Assembly (NCBI GenBank): GCA_037200975.1
Contig: JBBCGI010000001.1
Coordinates: 434,001 to 498,000 of the forward strand
Reading direction: 5' to 3'
DNA from: Pseudomonadota bacterium
Lineage (GTDB): Bacteria > Pseudomonadota > Gammaproteobacteria > Steroidobacterales > Steroidobacteraceae
DNA: 64,000 nt
Part shown: positions 1 to 11,404 of the stretch, piece by piece
How the letters are laid out: each line of letters opens with the position of its first letter
Position numbering within the stretch: position 1 is the first letter of the stretch
Program-made: the position numbers and the translations under genes
The notes under the pieces: model-generated
Databases searched by the model: none
Told to the model about the DNA's origin: nothing
The model's input: the letters and a program-made list of their open reading frames with translations, nothing else

Positions 1-174
1 AGGACCGCAGCGGCCGTTTGCCGCCCTCGACCGTTCGAGCCCCTGCTGCGTTTCGAGTGTTACCACCTGCGAAGCAGCCCTACACACCGCAACGAATACC
101 AAAGACTGAGCCGCAACATCGGCGGCCGCGGCAACGAAGAGTTCTTCACGCACTTGGTGCTGCGACCAACTCAT
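1..174 (-). CDS. partial integron cassette ORF, unknown product
   Basis: A frame opens with ATG at 174 on the minus strand, 14 bases after the end of the third attC site, and stays open for 58 codons to the window edge, so its C-terminus is missing. It reads in the same direction as the other cassettes and lies where cassette 4 should be. The residues seen are alanine/valine-rich (a hydrophobic patch around residues 14-36) and are not recognised. No clear ribosome binding site is visible. It may be only part of a cassette, or the real cassette gene may use another frame; support comes mainly from position. Confidence 0.35.
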   Translation of the reverse strand, partial: MSWSQHQVREELFVAAAADVAAQSLVFVAVCRAASQVVTLETQQGLERSRAANGRCGP

Positions 175-188
175 GTCGAGACCCAGCC

Positions 189-276
189 GGATAACGGTTG
201 AGCTGAGCGGCGCGCGCGCCGACGTTTGAGCTTGGCACTTTATCTCGCACGCGTCCGCTCCAGCGATTTGTTAGAG
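189..276 (-). other. attC site 3 (integron recombination site)
   Basis: An 88-bp imperfect inverted repeat separates the partial cassette 4 from cassette 3. Read on the minus strand it begins CTCTAAC and ends CGTTATCC, the outer core-site pair. The inner arms GCTGgAGCGG and CCGCTCAGC pair except for one unpaired G, the extrahelical base typical of folded attC sites. It is nearly identical to the sites at 626 and 1031 and exactly the same length. The distal core differs from GTTAGGC (GTTATCC), as expected after recombination with a different cassette end. Confidence 0.9.
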
Positions 277-280
277 GGCA

Positions 281-616
281 TCATGGTCGGACAAAGAATA
301 TGACATAGCCGACGCCGAGTGCGGCGACAGCTACGTAGCCGAGGAAAATACGATCCGTGATGAGCACAAAGCCGCCGAGGCGCGCACTCTGAGAATCACG
401 CAGCTCCTTGTGCCGCCCTTCACCAAGAAACCTACGAACCTGCGCGAAGTTTGAAGTGTCAAGGTTCGCTAGGGGCATTGGCGAGCCGAGGGAAAGCCAA
501 GTGTCGTGCTCGTGCCGTTTGAGCTGAACGTAGAAGGCTATGTTGCAAATTGCTACGACCAGGAATACGGCGCCTAGCCCTGCAGCGCTCGCGATGAGAA
601 CAATTTCTGCGCTCAC
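281..616 (-). CDS. integron cassette 3: small two-TM membrane protein of unknown function
   Basis: A 111-residue product starting at ATG 616, ten bases inside the cassette boundary and stopping at TGA just before the next attC. Two hydrophobic segments, at about residues 5-30 and 88-108, enclose a polar, charged loop containing a His-Glu-His stretch. The predicted topology is a small inner-membrane protein with its loop on one side. I do not recognise the family; proteins of this build are common in cassettes. Base composition is lower in G+C than in the core genes, suggesting acquisition. Expression presumably depends on a promoter near attI, since there is hardly any leader. No function is proposed. 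Confidence 0.75.
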   Translation of the reverse strand: MSAEIVLIASAAGLGAVFLVVAICNIAFYVQLKRHEHDTWLSLGSPMPLANLDTSNFAQVRRFLGEGRHKELRDSQSARLGGFVLITDRIFLGYVAVAALGVGYVIFFVRP

Positions 617-625
617 GTTCCTGCC

Positions 626-713
626 CTCTAACGGTTGAGCTGAGCGGCGCGCACGCCGACGTATGAACTTGGCACTTTATCCCTCACGCGTCCGCTCGAG
701 CGATTTGTTAGGC
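626..713 (-). other. attC site 2 (integron recombination site)
   Basis: An 88-bp site between cassettes 3 and 2. On the minus strand it starts with GCCTAAC and ends with GTTAGAG, carries the same GCTGgAGCGG/CCGCTCAGC inner pairing with one extrahelical G, and has a central GC-rich stretch. The CTAAC core supplies the TAA stop codon of cassette 2 at 708-710. Confidence 0.92.
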
Positions 714-1019
714 GGCAAAGTCGTCATGGACTTGCCTCGTCTTGATCGATGCGGAGTAAGGCAGCGACGCACCAATAGCGCCTAAGGTGTTCTCGTAAGC
801 GGCGAGAAGTTCTTGAAGCCGCGACGCAACCGCGAACGTAGCGTAATACGCCTCCTCGTCACCACGGTTCTTCGCGTGGCCTAGCGCCGATGCCAGCTCA
901 TCGAACATGGAAGAAAGTGAATCGCCCTGGACTACTACGCCGGGAAAGCGGCGACCAGGAAGCTGAACGATTCCGCTGTTCGGCACTTCGGCGAGTATTG
1001 GTGCGCTGAGGTTCGACAT
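708..1019 (-). CDS. integron cassette 2: hypothetical protein
   Basis: The frame gives 103 residues from ATG 1019. It could start upstream at 1067, but that start lies inside the attC site, so 1019, just after the GTTAGGC boundary, is preferred. The product looks soluble: no signal peptide or membrane segment, a proline/glycine-rich first third, and then a helical, charged stretch (about residues 35-80) around a GDEEAYY segment. It ends in Asp-Phe-Ala-Ala, and the TAA stop is formed by the core of the following attC, so integration site and gene end are shared. No family is recognised. It is a typical orphan cassette gene. Confidence 0.7.
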   Translation of the reverse strand: MSNLSAPILAEVPNSGIVQLPGRRFPGVVVQGDSLSSMFDELASALGHAKNRGDEEAYYATFAVASRLQELLAAYENTLGAIGASLPYSASIKTRQVHDDFAA

Positions 1020-1030
1020 TGGGCTTTGCC

Positions 1031-1118
1031 GCCTAACGGTTGAGCTGAGCGGCGCGCGCGCCGACATACGAACTTGGCACTTTATCTATCACGCGTCCGC
1101 TCCAGCGATTTGTTAGAC
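1031..1118 (-). other. attC site 1 (integron recombination site)
   Basis: An 88-bp site separating cassette 1 from cassette 2, bounded by GTCTAAC and GTTAGGC on the minus strand. It has the same internal pairing with one extrahelical G as the two other sites and differs from them at only a few positions. The end of the cassette 1 reading frame runs into it and translates it. Confidence 0.93.
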
Positions 1119-1435
1119 GGCATGTCGGCGGAGGACCTGATTTCCCCAGCGTCGACTCTCTGGATACGGGGATTTCTAAAGCGGACGAATCTGAACCATC
1201 CGCCTCGTCCATGCCACCAACTGGCGATCAGCGCCGCACCGAACGCAGCGGCCAGGCAAACCAAAAAGACCAATGCTGTTCCCCAACTGATATGCATACC
1301 TTTCACATTCGTGAAGGTGTCAGCAGCGTCGCCATTCGCAACGTGCAGCGCGGCCCGAATTCCGAAGAGAATGAAAGTGACTCCCGTGACGCCAATTGCG
1401 GCGCGGCGGAACCACTGGTTTGATCGGAGGCTCAT
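1082..1435 (-). CDS. integron cassette 1: two-TM membrane protein of unknown function
   Basis: A 117-residue product of the cassette nearest attI. ATG 1435 follows the GTTAGAC junction by only three bases. Hydrophobic segments lie at about residues 9-29 and 50-72, with a basic, Trp/Arg-rich stretch after the second, so it is probably an inner-membrane protein with an N-terminal basic end in the cytoplasm. The last 11 residues (SNKSLERTRDR) are encoded by the attC site itself, so they say nothing about the family. The core protein is not recognised. As first cassette it should be the most strongly expressed of the array. Confidence 0.75.
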   Translation of the reverse strand: MSLRSNQWFRRAAIGVTGVTFILFGIRAALHVANGDAADTFTNVKGMHISWGTALVFLVCLAAAFGAALIASWWHGRGGWFRFVRFRNPRIQRVDAGEIRSSADMPSNKSLERTRDR

Positions 1436-1438
1436 GCC

Positions 1439-1500
1439 GTCTAACTCTTATTAATGGTCGGTAACGGAGTTTCTGGACATTTACCGCTGATTAACACGCT
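1439..1500 (-). other. attI region of the integron (approximate)
   Basis: The GTCTAAC core at 1439-1445 (GTTAGAC on minus) is the crossover point between attI and cassette 1. The A/T-richer sequence from there to about 1500, between the first cassette and intI, has no attC-like symmetry, as expected for attI. The right boundary is a guess. A cassette promoter is expected here or within intI, but I cannot identify one confidently. Confidence 0.6.
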
Positions 1501-1514
1501 GCACTCCCTCGCTC

Positions 1515-1530
1515 CCAGCGCTTACGCTGG
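1515..1530. other. 6-bp hairpin upstream of intI
   Basis: CCAGCG and CGCTGG flank a CTTA loop, 34 bases before the intI start codon. No T-run follows on either strand, so it is not a normal intrinsic terminator. It may be an attI or promoter element, or a repressor site; it does not match the LexA box. Confidence 0.4.
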
Positions 1531-1563
1531 CGCCACTCTCTTTCTGCCACATCCCGAAGCGCA

Positions 1564-4639
<3,076 letters not shown>

Positions 4640-4753
4640 CCGGGGTCGAAAAGGAGGTGCGAAGAATACACGGCTCGGCCGCGCAACGCTGCCGTGCGCT
4701 CGAAGCAGGCCGCCAAGCGGAAATCCGCCCGGTAGCCCGACGTCTGAACGGCG

Positions 4754-5008
4754 TCAGAACCGCCAATACCCCTGCGTCAACCAGGTGATCGCATCGACCC
4801 GCTCATTGGAGCCGCAGTCCCGTTCGTCCGTACGGCCCTTGCGCTCGGCATGCACCGCGCGGAGCAGGATGCCGATGGTGTGGCTCGCGACCGCCGATCG
4901 CGCCCTCGGTAGTTTGGGCTTGCGTGCCTTGAAGACCTCCGCGCCGTCGGTGGCGAGGATGCGGCCGTTGAAAGTAGTCACGGTGTACTCGGGACCGAGG
5001 CCGCGCAC
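4754..5008 (-). CDS. small unrecognised protein, possibly an N-terminally damaged gene
   Basis: From a GTG at 5008 this frame gives 84 residues, but coding-like composition (third positions mostly G or C) continues upstream in the same frame to a stop near 5138 with no ATG or GTG. The residues in that extension (for example SNSPSHITGVAISRT) also look protein-like. Either the start is a rare codon, the gene begins at GTG 5008, or it is a remnant whose start was lost. The visible part contains a TFNGRILATDG stretch and many basic residues, with no signal peptide or membrane segment. I do not recognise it. It stands alone between kdsA and the divergent deoR-type gene. Confidence 0.4.
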   Translation of the reverse strand: MRGLGPEYTVTTFNGRILATDGAEVFKARKPKLPRARSAVASHTIGILLRAVHAERKGRTDERDCGSNERVDAITWLTQGYWRF

Positions 5009-5149
5009 GCTCCCTGCTGACCCTCGCCGCCCGCGGTGCGCGGTGCGCGAAATCGCGACACCCGTGATGTGGCTCGGCGAATTCGAGCGCTGATCGAATC
5101 CGGTGCCGATCCATGATCGTCGCCCTTGCCTGCTTTAATTGGAAAGAGA

Positions 5150-5188
5150 GAAACGAAACGAAACAGAGCGTAAGATAATTTCGTTTTG
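5150..5188. promoter_or_regulatory. candidate operator upstream of the DeoR-type gene
   Basis: AAACGAAA (5156-5163) and TTTCGTTT (5179-5186) form a perfect 8-bp inverted repeat with a 15-base spacer, and the left arm lies in three tandem GAAAC units (5150-5164). The AT-rich tract stands out in GC-rich DNA and lies 42 bases before the regulator's start. The shared core ACGAAAC recurs between the divergent amidohydrolase and glycosidase genes, suggesting autoregulation and module control. This is inference from sequence only. Confidence 0.5.
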
Positions 5189-5229
5189 TAGCAATAGCCT
5201 AAGCAGACCCCCAAACGATACTTCGCGCC

Positions 5230-6027
5230 GTGAACGAAAGCCCCCGAACCGCGGTAACCCGCGACACCAGTCAGCGCCGTCATCAAATCAGCGAGCTCGT
5301 GCGCCAGCACGGCAGTGTGCAAGTCACTGCCCTGGCTCGCAGATTCAACGTGAGCGCCCAGACGGTACGCAAGGATCTGCGCTATCTCACCGAGCGCGGT
5401 GTCATGGCACGCGCCTACGGCGGAGCGATAGACAGCAAGGTGGTCCGCGCCACACCCGCGGAACCGCCTTACGAGGCGAAGCGCACCGTCCATCTCGACG
5501 AGAAGCGTCGCATCGGTCTGCGCGCCGCCGCATTGGTGAAGCCCGGCGACACCATCGCCATCGATTCCGGCACGACGGCAATTCAGCTTGCCGAGGCGTT
5601 GCCCAACATCGAAGTGACCGTGGTCACGAATGATTTCGGAGTGCTCACCGCGCTCACCGCCAAGGAAGAGATCCGCATCGTGATGCTGGGCGGCGAATTG
5701 CGCCGCAAGAGCATGGCGTTTTATGGCGGGCTCACGGTCGAAGCGCTCGATGCGCTACACGTCGACATGTTGTTCCTCGGCGTGGACGGCTTCGATCTCG
5801 AGCGCGGCATCACCACGCACTACGAACCGGAGGCCATGCTCAACCGCAAGATGGTCCAGGGCGCGCGCGTGGTCATCGCCATTACGGACAGCTCGAAATT
5901 CGGCACCACCTGCCTGCACCGGATCATCCCGATCAGCGAACTCGACGTGCTGATCACGGACACCAACGCCCCGGAAGACATCCGCCACGCCAGCCAGCAG
6001 CTCGGGTTCGAGCTGCTGCTCGCGTGA
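5230..6027 (+). CDS. DeoR/GlpR-family transcriptional repressor
   Basis: A 265-residue regulator with an N-terminal DeoR winged helix-turn-helix (about 16-72; the segment VTALARRFNVSAQTVRKDL is the recognition region) and a C-terminal sugar-phosphate sensor domain (about 88-255) with the family's IDSGTTA and TNDF motifs, GGELRRKSMAFYG, and the LGVDGFD segment. Such proteins normally repress sugar catabolic genes and release DNA on binding a phosphorylated sugar. The start is GTG 5230; no convincing alternative exists. It lies next to an amidohydrolase and an alpha-galactosidase-like enzyme, which are its likely targets. The inducer cannot be told from sequence. Confidence 0.9.
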   Translation: MNESPRTAVTRDTSQRRHQISELVRQHGSVQVTALARRFNVSAQTVRKDLRYLTERGVMARAYGGAIDSKVVRATPAEPPYEAKRTVHLDEKRRIGLRAAALVKPGDTIAIDSGTTAIQLAEALPNIEVTVVTNDFGVLTALTAKEEIRIVMLGGELRRKSMAFYGGLTVEALDALHVDMLFLGVDGFDLERGITTHYEPEAMLNRKMVQGARVVIAITDSSKFGTTCLHRIIPISELDVLITDTNAPEDIRHASQQLGFELLLA

Positions 6028-6030
6028 GGC

Positions 6031-7131
6031 TTACTTCCCGAGCCTGAAAAACGCGCGCGCGTTGCGGTAGTAGATCTTGTCGATCACCGCGCGTGGCAGC
6101 GCCAGCCCGGGTACATCCGCCTTGATCATCTCGACGCGCTGGGGCTCATCGGTCGCCAGGTAACGCCAGTCGGAAAGCCACGTTTCATGCGCGGATTTGC
6201 GTATTTCGGCGCCATCCTCGCCGGGGTTCTCGGTCAGATCGGTGCCGTACAGCAGGCGGTCCTGGTACTTGATGAAGAAGGCACGCACCTTCTCGCGGTC
6301 GCGCACCGACTGGTACTGCACCTGGCTCATGCGCGCGGCGAGATCCGCGCTGGCGTTGGGCCACTTGTCGAGGAAGGCCGCGAGTACCTCGACATCGTAT
6401 TCCAGGCTCGCCATGTGTGCGCCGTCGAAGCGTAGTGTGGGATGCGCGGCGACGAAGCGATCGCGCGCTGCCATCAGGTCCGCGTGGCTCGGTTGCTCTG
6501 GATGCAGGAACATGTGGTACTGCGGATGCGCCTCGAAATACTCCCGGTCGTTGTCCGTCGTCATCTGATCGAGCGGCAGCCAGCAGTTGTATGGCTCGCC
6601 CTGGTGGGCGATCAAAGCGAGGCCTAGCTTCTCCAGCTGGTCCGCGACGGGGCCGAACGCCGGATCGTCGAGCATGACGAGCGAGCCATCGGCGCGTTTT
6701 TCGATCATGCCGATGTTCTTCCAGACCTTGACCGCGCGCGCACCGAGCGCCGCGGACTTCGCGAGCTCCGCCTGCACTCGCGCGGACCATCCGGGCTCGC
6801 CGAATGCTTTCATCGAGAACGTGGCGGCCCAGTGCACGCGTTTCGGATCCTTGCGCACCAGCGCCAACGCGGCATCGCGCTGCAGATCGAGCGCGGGGAA
6901 ATCCGGGTAGTCCACGTTGATGGACATCACCTCGAAGCCGTCCGCGCGCACCTGCTCGAGTAGTGCCGACGGCACCACGTTCATGTGCACGTGCGAATCG
7001 AATTTTTTCGTGCGCGCGAAGTCCGCCATCGTGTACGGCGATGCCGATGCGGACGAAGATGTCGCAGCGGCTGCGGATGGCATCGTGGCGATGGCCAGCA
7101 CAGCCAGGGCGACCGCTCGCAAGGCTTCCAT
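6031..7131 (-). CDS. exported metal-dependent amidohydrolase (amidohydrolase_2 type)
   Basis: A 366-residue TIM-barrel hydrolase. ATG 7131 is chosen because AGGGGA precedes it at good spacing and a signal peptide follows at once (hydrophobic run to an AAA stretch near residue 23). Metal-site motifs are visible: His-x-His in FDSHVHMN, a strand ending LIAHQGEP, FDGAHMAS, and the conserved aspartate in LLYGTDLTENPGED. The family hydrolyses or decarboxylates many small substrates, so the exact reaction is unknown. It diverges from the glycosidase across 63 bases and ends close to the repressor gene, suggesting action on a sugar-derived compound in the periplasm. Confidence 0.85.
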   Translation of the reverse strand: MEALRAVALAVLAIATMPSAAAATSSSASASPYTMADFARTKKFDSHVHMNVVPSALLEQVRADGFEVMSINVDYPDFPALDLQRDAALALVRKDPKRVHWAATFSMKAFGEPGWSARVQAELAKSAALGARAVKVWKNIGMIEKRADGSLVMLDDPAFGPVADQLEKLGLALIAHQGEPYNCWLPLDQMTTDNDREYFEAHPQYHMFLHPEQPSHADLMAARDRFVAAHPTLRFDGAHMASLEYDVEVLAAFLDKWPNASADLAARMSQVQYQSVRDREKVRAFFIKYQDRLLYGTDLTENPGEDGAEIRKSAHETWLSDWRYLATDEPQRVEMIKADVPGLALPRAVIDKIYYRNARAFFRLGK

Positions 7132-7147
7132 TTGAATCCCCTTAGTA

Positions 7148-7165
7148 ATATAACGAAACTTATAT
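7148..7165. promoter_or_regulatory. candidate operator between amidohydrolase and glycosidase genes
   Basis: ATATAA and TTATAT form a perfect 6-bp inverted repeat around CGAAAC, in the short AT-rich spacer of the divergent pair. The centre shares ACGAAAC with the inverted repeat in front of the DeoR-type gene. It could overlap the promoters of both genes. Confidence 0.45.
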
Positions 7166-7194
7166 ACTACAAATCGCAACGTCTGGATGAATCC

Positions 7195-9270
7195 ATGAGC
7201 CCCATCAAGCGTCGCACCGTCCTCCAGATCGCTTCCGGAACGGCCGCCCTCGCCCTGCTGCCGACCGCGCGCGCCGCGGCCAGTGATGTTCCGAAGGGGA
7301 CCCGCGCCGTGGCGGCGGATGGAGTGCTGTCCATCGCGTTCGACTCGGCCCTGAAGACGGCAATCACGGCGCGCGGAAAACTGCTCGCGCCCTGGCAGGC
7401 CAGCGAGAGCCTGTTGCTGGCTTCGGGTGAAGCCCAGGGCCTCTCCTTCTCATCCGAAAAATCCGAACTCCTCTCCGATGCCGTTCGCGGTCCTGGCCGC
7501 CGCACGGTCGTCACAGGCCGTTCGGCCGCGGGTCTCGAGAAAGGAGTGCGCGTCGACTTCTTCGATCGGTATCCCGGGCTTGCGCTGCTGCAGGTCGCCT
7601 GGCGCAACGGCGGAACCGCGGCTCTCGAGGTGAAGGGCTGGCGCAATGCCGCGCACGAGCTGCCGGTCGCACCGGGCGGCTTCTGGAGCTTCTCGGGCGC
7701 CACTCATGAAGACCGGCGTGACTGGGTGCAGCCGCTTACCGGTGGCTTCGAGCAGCGCAACAGCTTGTCGATGACTGCGTCGGACTACGGCGGCGGTACT
7801 CCGGTCGCCAATATCTGGCGGCGCGACGCGGGGCTTGCGGTGGGACACGTCGAGCGCGTGCCGCGGCTGCTCGATCTGCCGGTGCTCCAGACGGCCAGCG
7901 GCGCGAGCATCGCGATCGAGAGCCTGGCGGAATCCACGCTCGAGCCGGGCCAGACACTGACCACCGATCTCACGTTCCTGATCGCCCATACCGGAGACCA
8001 CTTCGCGCCGCTCGCGCTGTACCAGCGTTACATGCAGGACTCCGGGATCGTGGCGCCCAAGGCGCCGCCATCGGCATTTGGCGCCGTGTGGTGTGCCTGG
8101 GGCTACGAACGCAACTTCACCACCGAACAGGTGCTCGCCACGCTGCCGAAGGTGCGCGAACTCGGGTTCGAGTGGGCCGTGCTCGACGACGGCTGGCAGA
8201 CCAACGAAGGCGACTGGCATCTCGATCGCACCAAGTTCCCGCGCGGCGATGCCGACATGAAGGCCTTCACGGCCGCCGTGCGCGCGCAGGGCATGCGCCC
8301 GCGCCTGTGGCTCGCGCCGCTCGCGGCCGACCCGGGCAGCGACGTGTTGCACGATCACCCGGACATGTTGCTGCTCGACCCCGACGGATCGGTACAGAAA
8401 GTGAGCTGGTGGAACGCATTCACGCAGTGCCCGGCGTACCAGCCCACGGTGGATTACTACGTGGCGCTCACGCGCAAGATCATCGGCGATTGGGGCTTCG
8501 ACGGCATCAAACTCGACGGCCAGCATTTGAACGGGGTGGCGCCCTGCTACAACCCCGCGCACAAACACGCGCACCCGACCGACTCGGTCGAGAAGTTAGG
8601 CGATTTCTGGGCCGCGATCCACAAGGCCGCGCACGACCTCAAACCGGATGCGGTGATCGAGCTGTGCCCGTGCGGCACGGCATTCGCTTTCCACAATCTC
8701 CCGGCCACCGACCAGTTTCCTTCGTCCGATCCCTTGTCGTCCTGGCAGGTGCGCAGCAAGGGCAAGAGCGTCAAGGCGCTGATGGGCGGGCGCAGCAGCT
8801 ACGCGGGCGATCATGTGGAACTCAGCGACGGCGGCAACGATTTCGCCTCCAGCGTGGGCGTCGGCGCCGTGATCTCGACCAAGTTCACCTGGCCGAAGGA
8901 CACCGACCGACCGGTCGACAATTTGCCGCCGGGCGGGTTCGTGCTGAATCCGGAGCGGGAAGCGTTGTGGCGCAAGTGGGTGGCTATCTACAAGGAACAC
9001 CGGCTATCGCAAGGTGAGTATCGCGGCGCGCTGTACGACATCGGCTTCGACCAGCCCGAGGCGCATGCGATCGCGAAGGATGGCGCGATGTACTACGCGT
9101 TCTACGCGGCGCAGTGGAAAGGCCCGGTGCAGTTGCGCGGGCTCGGCAAGGGAAGTTACCGCCTGCACGACGTCTTCAACGACCGCGATCTCGGCGCGGT
9201 CGATGCGCGCGCGAACACGTTGGATACGACTTTCGAAAAATTCCTGTTGTTGCGAGCGACACCGGCCTGA
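7195..9270 (+). CDS. Tat-exported clan GH-D glycosidase, alpha-galactosidase-like (GH36/melibiase type)
   Basis: A 691-residue secreted glycoside hydrolase. The N-terminus carries a twin-arginine signal (KRRTVLQ, hydrophobic core, then ARAAA near residue 27). An N-terminal beta-sandwich (about 30-280) is followed by the TIM barrel (about 295-600), where AVLDDGWQTNEGDW, WLAPLAADPGS and GFDGIKLDGQHLNG are visible; the Asp in KLDG is the expected nucleophile, and an Asp in the LPATDQFPSSDP region may be the acid/base. A small beta domain ends the chain. The start at 7195 excludes an upstream open frame antisense to the neighbour. It probably removes alpha-galactose or a related sugar; exact specificity is unknown. 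Confidence 0.85.
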   Translation: MSPIKRRTVLQIASGTAALALLPTARAAASDVPKGTRAVAADGVLSIAFDSALKTAITARGKLLAPWQASESLLLASGEAQGLSFSSEKSELLSDAVRGPGRRTVVTGRSAAGLEKGVRVDFFDRYPGLALLQVAWRNGGTAALEVKGWRNAAHELPVAPGGFWSFSGATHEDRRDWVQPLTGGFEQRNSLSMTASDYGGGTPVANIWRRDAGLAVGHVERVPRLLDLPVLQTASGASIAIESLAESTLEPGQTLTTDLTFLIAHTGDHFAPLALYQRYMQDSGIVAPKAPPSAFGAVWCAWGYERNFTTEQVLATLPKVRELGFEWAVLDDGWQTNEGDWHLDRTKFPRGDADMKAFTAAVRAQGMRPRLWLAPLAADPGSDVLHDHPDMLLLDPDGSVQKVSWWNAFTQCPAYQPTVDYYVALTRKIIGDWGFDGIKLDGQHLNGVAPCYNPAHKHAHPTDSVEKLGDFWAAIHKAAHDLKPDAVIELCPCGTAFAFHNLPATDQFPSSDPLSSWQVRSKGKSVKALMGGRSSYAGDHVELSDGGNDFASSVGVGAVISTKFTWPKDTDRPVDNLPPGGFVLNPEREALWRKWVAIYKEHRLSQGEYRGALYDIGFDQPEAHAIAKDGAMYYAFYAAQWKGPVQLRGLGKGSYRLHDVFNDRDLGAVDARANTLDTTFEKFLLLRATPA

Positions 9271-9275
9271 GGGCG

Positions 9276-9290
9276 CCCGGCGAAACCGGG
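9276..9290. terminator. short hairpin between convergent genes
   Basis: CCCGG/CCGGG with a CGAAA loop lies just after the glycosidase stop and before the end of the DUF1272 gene. The stem is short and has no T-run, so termination function is uncertain. Confidence 0.25.
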
Positions 9291-9316
9291 TCAGCGGCGT
9301 TCGCGGAAAGAGAACG

Positions 9317-9625
9317 TCAGCGTTTTTCCGGCGCAAGGCCGCGGATCGGGGCCGAAAACCGCGCGTGCTCCACGGGGTCGACCGGCCTGTGACGCACCTT
9401 GGTGCTGGCCGGGTCCTTGCCCAGAAAGTTGTCGCCCTTCCAATTCTTTGAAGGCCGGATCGGCCGCGGCACGAAGCCCCCACCGCAGTTCGGACACACA
9501 TTGCCGAGGACGGCATCCACACACGCGGCGCAGAACGTGCACTCGTACGTACAGATACGCGCCTCGAGCGAATCCGGCGGCAACGCCTTGTTGCAGTGCT
9601 CGCAGGTGGGCCGGAGTTCGAGCAT
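9317..9625 (-). CDS. DUF1272 family zinc-ribbon-like protein
   Basis: A 102-residue protein whose first 60 residues match the DUF1272 pattern: MLELRP start, then paired cysteines in CEHC, CTYECTFCAAC and CPNCGGG, followed by the PRPIRP motif. The eight or so cysteines suggest two small zinc-binding knuckles. The lysine/proline-rich C-terminal 40 residues are variable. It starts 18 bases after pyrG on the same strand and is probably cotranscribed. Its biochemical role is not known. It is a short accessory gene between pyrG and the convergent glycosidase. Confidence 0.88.
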   Translation of the reverse strand: MLELRPTCEHCNKALPPDSLEARICTYECTFCAACVDAVLGNVCPNCGGGFVPRPIRPSKNWKGDNFLGKDPASTKVRHRPVDPVEHARFSAPIRGLAPEKR

Positions 9626-9643
9626 GGCGCCGCGTACCTCGAC

Positions 9644-11404
<1,761 letters not shown>

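Noticed and set aside
189-1118. Three similar repeats as a CRISPR array or IS ends
   Set aside because: The repeats are 88 bp, spaced 318-350 bp apart with genes between, and carry attC core sites; no cas or transposase gene is present.
4803-5114. Alternative minus-strand frame starting at ATG 5114
   Set aside because: It is His/Arg-rich and looks like an out-of-frame reading; the neighbouring frame has better third-position composition.
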